Of a DNA stretch of 56,447 nucleotides, positions 19,401-25,430 are shown in pieces. The stretch is taken from assembly GCA_050246915.1 (NCBI GenBank), contig JBFWVD010000032.1:1-56447 (forward strand), written 5' to 3'. The notes beneath the pieces were generated by a model. It was not told the DNA's origin. It saw only the letters and a list, made by a program, of their open reading frames with translations, and searched no databases. Both the position numbers and the translations under genes were made by a program. The stretch comes from JBFWVD01 sp050246915. GTDB taxonomy: Bacteria; Actinomycetota; Acidimicrobiia; Acidimicrobiales; Ilumatobacteraceae. Numbering within the stretch: position 1 is the stretch's first letter; each line of letters begins with the position of its first letter.

Positions 19401-19498
19401 AGGTCGAGGGCGACGATGAGATCGCCGACCGTGTCCGCCGCGCCGACGCGCAGATCGAGATCGGTGTCGACCCCGGCACAACGACGAACGACCTTCAC
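16493..19498 (-). CDS. EccC/FtsK-SpoIIIE-like protein with degenerate ATPase sites
   Basis: This 1001-residue protein has no membrane segment. Residues 1-170 look like the beta-rich FHA/EssC-type head (DLRVGAADTVGDLIVAL; a second head at about 115-165). Residues 320-385 match the pre-ATPase module of EccC-like proteins (GPIAIMGSRERALAVARWMVVQ, then DWDWLKWLDHLHDP). Two FtsK-like modules follow, but neither has a P-loop: position 569-580 reads VGVSATDADTFA and 816-828 reads VVAAAGRDGRNSL, where GxxGxGKS/T is expected. Walker-B-like strands remain (PDVIVAVED, about 645-652; IVVVIDD, about 897-903). It is thus probably a pseudo-ATPase scaffold. The GTG at 19498 lies 8 nt after a TACGGT -10. The gene separates pyrG-NUDIX from xerD. 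EccC homology is by eye. Confidence 0.75.
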   Translation of the reverse strand: MKVVRRCAGVDTDLDLRVGAADTVGDLIVALDLDTARAVLIDDRLLTSDLPLAMVSIRPGAVIAPIDPDDLGPRPRPVVAALVPITGLAAGTVFEVREGITALLPAPRPVTRAVVNGPSIEVTADSTVVVRPGGAAVSIDGQATQGDAVLPLDAILAVDDQLYRVVPPISTARPGLGPGIEAVLHQRAPRRILGEEPTPLVPGMLQPDRERRGRKRRNDHTREVVLMAREYLLALAIARRNEIARRREATPDPAELAERARLLDGSVWQRRREHRDLLEMSVGYGEGVWNALDPASVTDEPELLAQLKAARQLRPVPIVVDPQWDGPIAIMGSRERALAVARWMVVQACVSCGPADLSVHLATDGARAGDWDWLKWLDHLHDPDGAPRVAIDDDATRSLLLDHARDAHADAARLRLSTVGVGATGMAQRLVIIDRAAPLAPELAATLNSPGTNVIVLPDGVSTVSVACPTVVSVADRVAVTARLSSEIAGLPTGITVELATSIARDLAALIDPERSDRSTLVGPSFGALLAPDGDRRDMADLLGRRWVAGHGPMPIGADLAGQLVHRPVGVSATDADTFAACLISALTERPDRSRLVVIASRRHPIARAAQLCTVVDAAEEPAVRRSLRSILTEIRERTTGRPGPDVIVAVEDATTLCRRNPLLAPHLALIAAEGPAVGIDVVIGGNLELLDPRVAGHVARRLRTAGAGEAITPSADITSLVPIRLDLAATDTQAQPFGLLSDRRATALAIAPLASIVEEAARRLELPVARGPIPEELPSRVVLRDLPAGAAGLADDIEHQELTPWSWDRSGSLLVVAAAGRDGRNSLEVLTRAAMCDGVEVMLAARQGSPLHALTDCHVLTSDLFATTSLLGDIDAEIDQRLKAIASGHPPDDPGIVVVIDDIAALSTRLHEADDHEVIDGIARIALDGPAAGVVMLATAPDIHAMPARIVAAFPQRLVLAIDDAVDATLLGVRLGEVMELPAMRAVDPSTGLNIQLAEP

Positions 19499-19506
19499 GA
19501 CGCCCC

Positions 19507-19512
19507 ACCGTA
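19507..19512 (-). promoter_or_regulatory. -10 hexamer (TACGGT) of the FtsK-like gene
   Basis: On the minus strand TACGGT ends 8 nt before the GTG at 19498. No ribosome-binding site is seen. Confidence 0.45.
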
Positions 19513-19537
19513 TTGACGTTGCATGTCCTACGCAATG

Positions 19538-19553
19538 ATCAACCCGAGTTGAC
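19538..19553. repeat. Dispersed palindrome copy, ATCAA-N6-TTGAC
   Basis: ATCAACCCGAGTTGAC differs from the full site at one outer base. It lies in the 78-bp divergent region between the FtsK-like gene and xerD. Its right half also forms TTGACA, a plausible -35 for another start, so the two uses cannot be separated by eye. Confidence 0.5.
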
Positions 19554-19564
19554 AACTCCTCCGC

Positions 19565-19570
19565 CAGACT
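19565..19570 (+). promoter_or_regulatory. Possible -10 (CAGACT) of xerD
   Basis: CAGACT ends 6 nt before the ATG at 19577. It fits the leaderless spacing but has C in place of the first T, so it is weaker than the other cases. Confidence 0.3.
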
Positions 19571-19576
19571 GTGTCG

Positions 19577-20605
19577 ATGGCGAGGAGCGGTGTCGAAGGC
19601 CCTTCTGACGGTGCGATCGCATCTGGCGAGGGGGCCGAGGACCATGCCGACGAGCCGCTCGACGAGCCGGACGACACGCCGTTCGAGGTCGAGGTCCCGT
19701 TCGAGGTCGAGGAATACCTGACCTGGCTGGCGGTCGAGAAGGGCCGCTCGAACAACACGCTGATGGCCTATCGACGCGATCTGACCGCGTTCGTCGCATG
19801 GTTGAACAGCCGCGGCCGCACCATCGACGGTGTCGGGGTCGAAGACCTCGAGCGATACGTCGCTGTGCTGCGGTCCAAGGGTCGAGCGCCGGCATCCGTC
19901 GCCCGGGCCACGGTGGCCATCCGCGCCCTGTACCGCTTCTGCGCCGACGAGGGCTTCGCCAGCGCGGATGTGGGCGCCACGTTGGCGCCGCCGCGTGTGC
20001 CGTCCTCGTTGCCGAAGGCCCTCACCGAGGCCGAGGTCGCCGACCTGATCGACTCGATCGATGGTGACGATCCGGTGAGCCGACGAGACCGTGCCATGTT
20101 CGAGTTGTTGTACGGAACCGGGATGCGCGTCGGTGAACTCGTCGGGCTCGGCATCGGTGACATCGATCGCCACGATGCTTTGGTCAAGGTGTTCGGCAAG
20201 GGATCCAAGGAACGCATCGTGCCCATCGGCCGGTCGGCCCGCTCCGCCATCGAACGATGGCTGTGCCCCGAAGGTCGTGAGGCCATGGCGCCGGAGCGAT
20301 GGGCACGACGTGGTGATGCCGAGGCCGTGTTCCTGAACGCCCGGGGTAGCCGGATGAGCCGGCAAGGGGCGTGGACGGTGGTGCGTCATCATGCCGAGCG
20401 CACTGGCCTCGGCACCCGGCTGAGCCCGCACGTGCTGCGACACTCGTGTGCCACCCATCTGCTCGAACACGGGGCCGACATCCGCGTGGTGCAGGAGCTG
20501 CTCGGCCATGCCTCGCTGACCACGACCCAGATATACACGCGGGTTTCGGCTGAGCATCTGCGTCGGGCGTACCTGTCGGCTCATCCGCGCGCCCGCCGGG
20601 AGTGA
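19577..20605 (+). CDS. xerD: Tyrosine recombinase XerD
   Basis: This 342-residue recombinase resolves chromosome dimers at dif with a partner XerC. An acidic, unstructured N-terminus (1-40) precedes the SAM-like core-binding domain (about 42-125). The catalytic domain carries all six residues: R184 (GMRVGEL), K208 (GKGSKER), H285 and R288 (HVLRHSCAT), H311 (LGHASL) and the nucleophile Y320 (IYTRV). Proximity to pyrG-NUDIX is a common actinobacterial context for xerD. ATG 19577 is taken over GTG 19571 because of the -10 spacing. The acidic extension is longer than usual and may begin elsewhere. XerD rather than XerC is inferred from context. Confidence 0.9.
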   Translation: MARSGVEGPSDGAIASGEGAEDHADEPLDEPDDTPFEVEVPFEVEEYLTWLAVEKGRSNNTLMAYRRDLTAFVAWLNSRGRTIDGVGVEDLERYVAVLRSKGRAPASVARATVAIRALYRFCADEGFASADVGATLAPPRVPSSLPKALTEAEVADLIDSIDGDDPVSRRDRAMFELLYGTGMRVGELVGLGIGDIDRHDALVKVFGKGSKERIVPIGRSARSAIERWLCPEGREAMAPERWARRGDAEAVFLNARGSRMSRQGAWTVVRHHAERTGLGTRLSPHVLRHSCATHLLEHGADIRVVQELLGHASLTTTQIYTRVSAEHLRRAYLSAHPRARRE

Positions 20606-20611
20606 CACCCG

Positions 20612-20637
20612 CGGGCGCTATCGCAGAGCGGTGCCCG
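20612..20637 (+). terminator. Stem-loop after xerD
   Basis: CGGGCGC (20612-20618) pairs with GTGCCCG (20631-20637), one G-U pair, around a 12-nt loop just after the xerD stop. There is no U-tract. Confidence 0.45.
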
Positions 20638-20716
20638 GGAGCGGTGTCGCAGACCTGATGGCGATCCCGACAGGTGTCTGCCCCGAACGATCCCTCATTC
20701 CCCAGCGTGAGCTGCC

Positions 20717-20756
20717 GATCTGACACGTCACGAGGCGATCTGACACGTCACGAGGC
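20717..20756 (+). repeat. Perfect 20-bp tandem duplication upstream of the coiled-coil gene
   Basis: GATCTGACACGTCACGAGGC occurs twice in immediate succession (20717-20736 and 20737-20756). Each copy contains TGAC-AC-GTCA, an inverted pair that could bind a dimeric regulator. The 20-bp period places copies on nearly the same DNA face. It ends 24 bp before the ATG at 20781, where regulation of the coiled-coil/PYP operon would be expected. No clear TANNNT -10 was found here. Confidence 0.7.
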
Positions 20757-20780
20757 ACAGCCGGCGCGAAGGGAACACCA

Positions 20781-22445
20781 ATGGCGATCCAACGACCTGC
20801 GGGTGGGGCAAATCAATATCAGGGTTGGTTGGCCGAGGAGGCCGAATCCCGATTCCAGTCGGCATCGAGCCCGACATTGGGCAGCACATCGACGTCGACC
20901 GCCGACGCATCGATCCTGCTCAGCATGGAGAGCCAGCTGGTCTCGCTGTACGCGGAGCGTCAGCAGCTCCATCAGGCGCTCGGCTTCTCCGACGCCGATG
21001 AGGTGATCGCCGCGTTCGAAGCCGTCAAGGCCGAAGCCGCACGCGCCGAGGCCGAGGCGGAAGCGGCACGCGCCGGGTCCGATCGTTCACCGGCCAACTG
21101 GCTGGTCGACCTGGGAGACGGCGAGGCCGTCGATGGATCACCCACACATGACGGCGCCGGCGCCTCGGTGGCCCCCGACGGGGGAATCTCGGTCCTCGAG
21201 CTCGAGGCCCGCATCGCCGAGCTGGACCGCTGGGCCGACGAACTGGCCACCAAGGCCGAGGAGCTGGACCGCCGAGAGCGCTCACTGCACGCCGCCCCGG
21301 CGATGGATCTCAGCTCCACGCCCGAGCTCGATGATGCCCGCTTGGCGCTGGAGCGTCACGCCCAGGAGATCGACGAGCGCGATGCCGAACTCGCTCAACG
21401 CGAGCACGAGCTGTCGATGTCGCTGTCGGCGCTCGAAGATCGCGAGAACGCACTGGCCGAGGGACAGGTCGAGCTGATCGAGCAGCAGCACGAGCTCGAG
21501 ACCCAGCGGGCAGCCGTCGAAGCCGAGCGTGCAGCCGTCGAGGCCGAGCGTGCGGCAGCCGACGCCGAGCGCACCGAGGTGCATGCTCTGGTCGCCGATC
21601 ACCAGGCAGACCTCGAAGCGGAGTTGGCAGCGGCGAAAGCCGAGCTGGAATCGTCGAGGATCGAGCTCGACGCCGCGAAGGCCGAACTGGCCGAGAGCTA
21701 CGGCTCGCTGGCGGAGCGTGAGAGCGAGCTGGCCGCACGCAATGCGCTGCTCGCCGAGCGCGACGGTGCACTGGCCGAACGTGAAGCCGAGCTGTCGTCG
21801 GCGCATCAGAACCTCACCGAGCGCTCTGCCGAGCTCGAAGCGGCGCGACGGAGCCTCGAAGAGCGCGCCAGCGATCTCGACGCCCGGGTGGCGTTGCTGA
21901 ACGATCAGGATGTCAACGTGTCGGCGCAGGTCGCCGAGCTCGATCAGCGGTTCGCCGAGCTCGATGCCAAGCACGGCGAGATCGAGGCCCGCCACGCCGA
22001 GCTGGACGTGCGCCACGGAGAGCTGGAGACCCGCAAGGCCGAGATCGAAGCCCTGCGCGGCGAGATCGAATCGCTGCGGGCCGAGATCGAGCGTCGCGAG
22101 GACGCCATGACCGAACGGGCCGAGAGCATCGAACAGCTCCGTGCCGACATCGATCACATGCGCCTCGAGAACCAGGCACGTCGTGACGAGATCGAACGTC
22201 AGGCGGCCGAGCTCCACGAATCTGCACAACGCCATGCCGCTGTCGACGCCGACCTGGCCCGACGGGCCGCTGCACTCGCCGAGCTGGAAGAGGCAGCCAA
22301 CGATCCGCTGCGTTCCCGTCTCAAGCTGCGCTCGGTGGTCGAGCAAGGTGCCCTGTTCGATCGGGTGCGCCGACTCGAAAGCCACCTCAGCAGTGTGTAC
22401 GACACCATCGACCAACTGACCGGACTGCTGGAGGCTGACCAGTGA
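20781..22445 (+). CDS. Long coiled-coil protein, first gene of the PYP operon
   Basis: This 554-residue protein is of unknown family. Residues 1-60 are low-complexity Ser/Thr/Gly/Gln, followed by a short helix (LLSMESQLVSLYAERQQLHQALG). From about 140 to 500 it is a nearly continuous Glu/Ala/Arg/Leu coiled coil with strong heptads (AELDARHAEL-like units and a threefold AAVEAER repeat around 245-265). The end (about 505-554) is a separate helical cap (LRSVVEQGALFDRVRRLESHLSSVYDTIDQLTGLL). No membrane segment or enzyme motif is seen. AAGGGAA precedes the ATG. The stop overlaps the PYP start (GTGA), so the two are co-translated. A filament, scaffold or light-controlled partner are all conceivable; none is shown. 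Confidence 0.8.
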   Translation: MAIQRPAGGANQYQGWLAEEAESRFQSASSPTLGSTSTSTADASILLSMESQLVSLYAERQQLHQALGFSDADEVIAAFEAVKAEAARAEAEAEAARAGSDRSPANWLVDLGDGEAVDGSPTHDGAGASVAPDGGISVLELEARIAELDRWADELATKAEELDRRERSLHAAPAMDLSSTPELDDARLALERHAQEIDERDAELAQREHELSMSLSALEDRENALAEGQVELIEQQHELETQRAAVEAERAAVEAERAAADAERTEVHALVADHQADLEAELAAAKAELESSRIELDAAKAELAESYGSLAERESELAARNALLAERDGALAEREAELSSAHQNLTERSAELEAARRSLEERASDLDARVALLNDQDVNVSAQVAELDQRFAELDAKHGEIEARHAELDVRHGELETRKAEIEALRGEIESLRAEIERREDAMTERAESIEQLRADIDHMRLENQARRDEIERQAAELHESAQRHAAVDADLARRAAALAELEEAANDPLRSRLKLRSVVEQGALFDRVRRLESHLSSVYDTIDQLTGLLEADQ

Positions 22446-22867
22446 GCGACACCATGACTGACACAGCGTGGAACCAAGGCTCCCGCTTGGCCGCCAGCGG
22501 GGCGAGCTTCGTGCCCATCGAACTGCTCGAACGGATCGACCATCTGGACGAGGCTGCACTCGACGAACTCGAGTTCGGCGTGGTGAAGGTCGACGACGAC
22601 GGCGTGATCTTGCACACGAACCGCTACGAATGTGATCTCAGTGCCGTCCCCAACGACCGGGCCGTGGGTCGCAACTACTTCACCGACGTGGCACCGTGCA
22701 CCAACAACCGGCTGTTCTTCGGGACCTTCCGCAAGGGTGTGGCTGGTCGTTCCATGAACCTGCTGTTCTTCTACACCTTCACGTACAAGATGTCGCCGAC
22801 CGAGGTGAAGGTGCATCTGTACCGATCGTCCGAAGGCAACAACTGGATCCTCGTCAAGCGCAAGTGA
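22442..22867 (+). CDS. pyp: Photoactive yellow protein homologue (PAS-fold)
   Basis: This 141-residue protein aligns with Halorhodospira PYP from memory over its last 100 residues without gaps until near the end: LEFGVVKVDDDGVILHTN, NYFTDVAPCTNN, FYTFTYKMSPTEVKVHL and ILVKRK. With an offset of 17, C86 equals C69 (chromophore thioester), E63 equals E46, S67 equals T50, Y111 equals Y94, F113 equals F96 and M117 equals M100. The exceptions are T59 for Y42 and V69 for R52, two residues of the chromophore pocket. An N-terminal cap of about 40 residues is present. The GTG overlaps the coiled-coil stop, and its own stop overlaps the ligase-like gene. Blue-light sensing is inferred. The tuned colour and kinetics should differ because Y42 is lost. 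Confidence 0.88.
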   Translation: MSDTMTDTAWNQGSRLAASGASFVPIELLERIDHLDEAALDELEFGVVKVDDDGVILHTNRYECDLSAVPNDRAVGRNYFTDVAPCTNNRLFFGTFRKGVAGRSMNLLFFYTFTYKMSPTEVKVHLYRSSEGNNWILVKRK

Positions 22868-23757
22868 TCGGCCGGCCGCTCGTGCAACCCCAATTGCGCA
22901 GCGCGGCCCACGACGGGCTGCGCAGCCTGTTGCACCAGGCCCTCGTCGGGCGCAGCGAACCGGTGTGCTTCTTCGACGATGCCACCGTTCCCGCGATCTC
23001 TGCGTGGGCCGGGGCTCGAGCATGGGTACGTGCGCTGCGTCGTGCCGGCGTCGTTGCTGGTGATCGGGTGGTGATCTCGGTTGCCGATCGACCCGTGGCA
23101 TTCGAAGTGATCATCGCCTGCCTGTGGGAAGGCGTGTGCGCAATTCCGGTTGACGCGGGCAACGTGGCGTGGGCGATGCGGGCCACCGACGCTCGCGTTG
23201 CGATCGTCGGACGCGAGGCGCCCGATGTTCGCCGACGATCACCTGAGGGCGGTGATCGTGGCTTTCCGGCGTGGGAGGCCTACGGGCTCGGTGATCCCGC
23301 CGAGCCGCTCCACGAGCCGTTGCCCGCCGGCGCCCGTCGAGACACGGCACTGCTGCTGCACGGCGCTACCGGGTGGGTGCCGATGGGCGCGGCGCGACTG
23401 GTCTCGATCGCCACTCATGGACGCTTGGCCCCGATGCTCGGGGCGCGAGCGGTGAGCACCGTCGATTGGGGCGACCCTGCCGGCCTGCTGTACGGCATCA
23501 TCGCTCCGGTGCTGCGGTCATGCGCGGTGCTGGTGGCCATCGAACCGATGGGGCTGCATGGTGTGGACGACGAGGTGCTCGAGATGTGCGACGAGGCGAC
23601 CTGGCTCACCTCGAGCGACGCCGCCATCGCGCACACCCTGGCGAGCCATCCCGACGCGCTCGGGCGCTGCCGAGGTCTGGTCGCCATCGTCGACGGATCG
23701 CTCGAACCGCGCATCGGGTACGGCGGCGAACCGATGACCTTGCACTGTGTTGCCTGA
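22864..23757 (+). CDS. Truncated AMP-ligase (ANL)-like protein lacking the P-loop
   Basis: This 297-residue protein is coupled to the PYP gene (GTGA). Its first half matches the N-terminal domain of acyl/aryl-CoA ligases (AWVRALRRAGVVAGDRVVISVADRPVAFEVIIACLWEGVCAIPVD, about 53-97). DTALLLHGATGWVPMG (160-174) stands where ANL enzymes have the Thr/Ser/Gly-rich A3 motif (TSGTTGxPKG), so the ATP-binding signature is destroyed. The A5 and A8 motifs and the C-terminal lid are absent; full enzymes have about 500 residues. The frame ends inside a 16-bp tandem repeat. Classical PYPs need a p-coumarate:CoA ligase, so this may be a degenerate descendant, a carrier, or an inactive relic. Homology is good; activity is doubtful. 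Confidence 0.72.
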   Translation: MIGRPLVQPQLRSAAHDGLRSLLHQALVGRSEPVCFFDDATVPAISAWAGARAWVRALRRAGVVAGDRVVISVADRPVAFEVIIACLWEGVCAIPVDAGNVAWAMRATDARVAIVGREAPDVRRRSPEGGDRGFPAWEAYGLGDPAEPLHEPLPAGARRDTALLLHGATGWVPMGAARLVSIATHGRLAPMLGARAVSTVDWGDPAGLLYGIIAPVLRSCAVLVAIEPMGLHGVDDEVLEMCDEATWLTSSDAAIAHTLASHPDALGRCRGLVAIVDGSLEPRIGYGGEPMTLHCVA

Positions 23758-23823
23758 TGCCTGGGTTGCCTGATGCCTGGGTTGCCTGAGGCCTGTGTCG
23801 CTTGATGCCTGGGTCGCCTGAGC
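23750..23823 (+). repeat. 16-bp tandem minisatellite
   Basis: Units TTGCCTGATGCCTGGG (23750-23765 and 23766-23781, identical), then TTGCCTGAGGCCTGTG (23782-23797), TCGCTTGATGCCTGGG (23798-23813) and a partial fifth copy. The stop codon of the ligase-like gene lies in the first unit. The period is not a multiple of three, so the array does not extend a reading frame. Confidence 0.85.
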
Positions 23824-23831
23824 TTCATCGA

Positions 23832-23837
23832 TAGCGT
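23832..23837 (+). promoter_or_regulatory. -10 hexamer (TAGCGT) of the HD-domain gene
   Basis: TAGCGT ends 6 nt before the GTG at 23844, immediately after the 16-bp repeat array. This gives the HD gene its own probable leaderless transcript. Confidence 0.55.
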
Positions 23838-23843
23838 CTCGCC

Positions 23844-24362
23844 GTGCCGTCTGCCCTGCATCTCGCTTCGCGCTTCTTGGGATCGCTGTGGCCGCTCGGT
23901 CCTCGTGCGGTCGATCACCGATGGGCGATCAGCCATCTGCTCAGCGACGAAGCGGAACTGTGGCTGCTGATGAGTCGGGTCGATCGCCGTCATGCCGCAG
24001 GCGTGGCACGTCGGACCGTGGCGTTGCTGGGACCGAGCACGCCACGCGAGGTCGTGGCGGCCGCGCTGTTGCACGACGTCGGCAAGCTCGACAGCGGCCT
24101 GGGCACCTATGGCCGTGTCGTGGCGACGGTGTGCGGGCGTGTCGGCGGACTGGACATGGCCGAGGCGTGGTCATCGCACCGAGGTTTCACGCGTCGTGTG
24201 GGGTTGTATCTGCGCCACGACACCCTCGGAGCCGATCGACTCACGCTCGCCGGTAGCGATGCACTGACGATCGCCTGGGCCCGTGAGCACCATCTACCCG
24301 AGGAGCGCTGGACGATCCCGCTCGATATCGGCCGGGCGCTGAAAGAGGCAGACGGCGACTGA
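23844..24362 (+). CDS. Small HD-domain protein (putative phosphohydrolase)
   Basis: This 172-residue protein has the HD superfamily pattern: a leading His in RRHAAGVARRTVALLGP, the HD pair in EVVAAALLHDVGKLDSG (about 68-84) and later Asp/His residues (GSDALTIAWAREHH). HD proteins hydrolyse phosphomonoesters or cyclic nucleotides with divalent metal, but the substrate here is unknown. It is shorter than RelA/SpoT or dGTPase families. It is not coupled to the upstream PYP operon, since 86 bp and a -10 hexamer intervene. It converges on trpS across a stem-loop. Confidence 0.72.
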   Translation: MPSALHLASRFLGSLWPLGPRAVDHRWAISHLLSDEAELWLLMSRVDRRHAAGVARRTVALLGPSTPREVVAAALLHDVGKLDSGLGTYGRVVATVCGRVGGLDMAEAWSSHRGFTRRVGLYLRHDTLGADRLTLAGSDALTIAWAREHHLPEERWTIPLDIGRALKEADGD

Positions 24363-24371
24363 GCGCGATGC

Positions 24372-24389
24372 GGCCCGAGCAGGCGGGCC
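24372..24389. terminator. Stem-loop between HD gene and trpS
   Basis: GGCCCG and CGGGCC form a 6-bp stem with a 6-nt loop in the 37-bp gap between convergent stops. It can serve both genes. Confidence 0.55.
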
Positions 24390-24399
24390 CGACCGGCGA

Positions 24400-25383
24400 T
24401 CAGCCCAGCAGTCCGACGGCCCGGTAGGCCCGCTGCAGCACGGGACCGGCGATGGCGCGGGCCTTCTCGGCACCACGAGCGATGAGGCGCGTGACCTCGG
24501 CCGGATCGGCCGACAGCTCTGCGTAGCGTTGCTGCACGGGACGAAGGGTCTCGATCACCGCTTCGGCGGCGGCCGCCTTCAGCGGCCCGTACTGGGTGAA
24601 GCCAGCGGCCGCAGCTTCCGGTGTGGTGCCGGTGCACCCGGCCAGGATCGACAACAGGTTGGACACGCCTGGTTTGGCGGCCACGTCGAATCGGACTTCG
24701 GGCTCGGAGTCGGTGACCGCTCGCTTGAACTTCTTCTCGATGGTCTTGGGATCGTCGAGGACGAGCACGGTGCCTTGGGGCGAGTCGAGCGACTTGGACA
24801 TCTTCTTGGTCGGTTCCTGAAGGTCCATCACGCGCGCACCGGCCCGAGGAGCGACCATGCGGGGCAACACGAACGTCTCGCCGTAGCGGTTGTTGAAGCG
24901 GACGGCGATCTCTCGACACAGCTCGATGTGCTGACGCTGATCGTCGCCCACCGGCACCTGCTCGGCGTCGTAGAGCAAGATGTCGGCAGCCTGGAGCGCC
25001 GGGTAGGTGAGCAGCCCGCTGGAGATGAGCTCGCCGCTCCACCGCACCGACTTGTCCTTGAACTGGGTCATGCGTTGCAGTTCGCCGAGGGCGACGTTGC
25101 ATTCCATGATCCAGCCGAGCTGGGCGTGTTCGGGTACCTGGCTCTGCACGAACAAGGTGCACACGTCCTCGTCGAGACCGCAGGCGAGCAGCATGGTCAT
25201 CATGTCGATGGTCTTGCCCCGCAACTCCTCGGGATTGTGGGGGACCGTGATGGCGTGGAGGTCGACCACGCAGAACACGCAGTCCTCCTCGTGCTGCATC
25301 TGGACCCAGTTACGCACCGCGCCCAGGTAGTTGCCGAGATGCGTTTCGCCGGTGGGTTGGATGCCTGAGAAGACTCGTGCCAT
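24400..25383 (-). CDS. trpS: Tryptophan-tRNA ligase
   Basis: This 327-residue class Ic aminoacyl-tRNA synthetase charges tRNA-Trp. The HIGH-like motif is PTGETHLGNYLG (about 10-21), the KMSKS motif is PTKKMSKSLDSP, and ADILLYDAEQVPVGDDQRQHIELCREIA is the typical central segment. Length matches bacterial TrpS. The ATG at 25383 lies 11 nt after a TAGCGT -10, giving a leader of about 5 nt. aftD ends 47 bp upstream on the same strand. Confidence 0.95.
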   Translation of the reverse strand: MARVFSGIQPTGETHLGNYLGAVRNWVQMQHEEDCVFCVVDLHAITVPHNPEELRGKTIDMMTMLLACGLDEDVCTLFVQSQVPEHAQLGWIMECNVALGELQRMTQFKDKSVRWSGELISSGLLTYPALQAADILLYDAEQVPVGDDQRQHIELCREIAVRFNNRYGETFVLPRMVAPRAGARVMDLQEPTKKMSKSLDSPQGTVLVLDDPKTIEKKFKRAVTDSEPEVRFDVAAKPGVSNLLSILAGCTGTTPEAAAAGFTQYGPLKAAAAEAVIETLRPVQQRYAELSADPAEVTRLIARGAEKARAIAGPVLQRAYRAVGLLG

Positions 25384-25394
25384 ACGAGAGGTGA

Positions 25395-25400
25395 ACGCTA
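25395..25400 (-). promoter_or_regulatory. -10 hexamer (TAGCGT) of trpS
   Basis: On the minus strand TAGCGT ends 11 nt before the trpS ATG, in the 47-bp gap after aftD. A leader of only about 5 nt would result. Confidence 0.4.
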
Positions 25401-25430
25401 CGCGATCGCTCGCACCGGCATCCGATCCAT

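Noticed and set aside
19577..20605. xerD as the integrase of a mobile element.
   Set aside because: It lies near pyrG-NUDIX with housekeeping neighbours and no other mobile-element genes.
19499..20608. Extension of the FtsK-like frame beyond 19498 across xerD.
   Set aside because: It would overlap all of xerD, which has all six catalytic residues; the extra sequence has no domain and a -10 hexamer lies just before GTG 19498.
20717..20756. The 20-bp duplication as a phage or integron attachment site.
   Set aside because: There is no tRNA gene, no cargo between copies, and xerD here looks like the housekeeping recombinase.
23750..23823. The 16-bp repeats as a CRISPR array.
   Set aside because: Units are contiguous without spacers, too short, and no cas gene is nearby.
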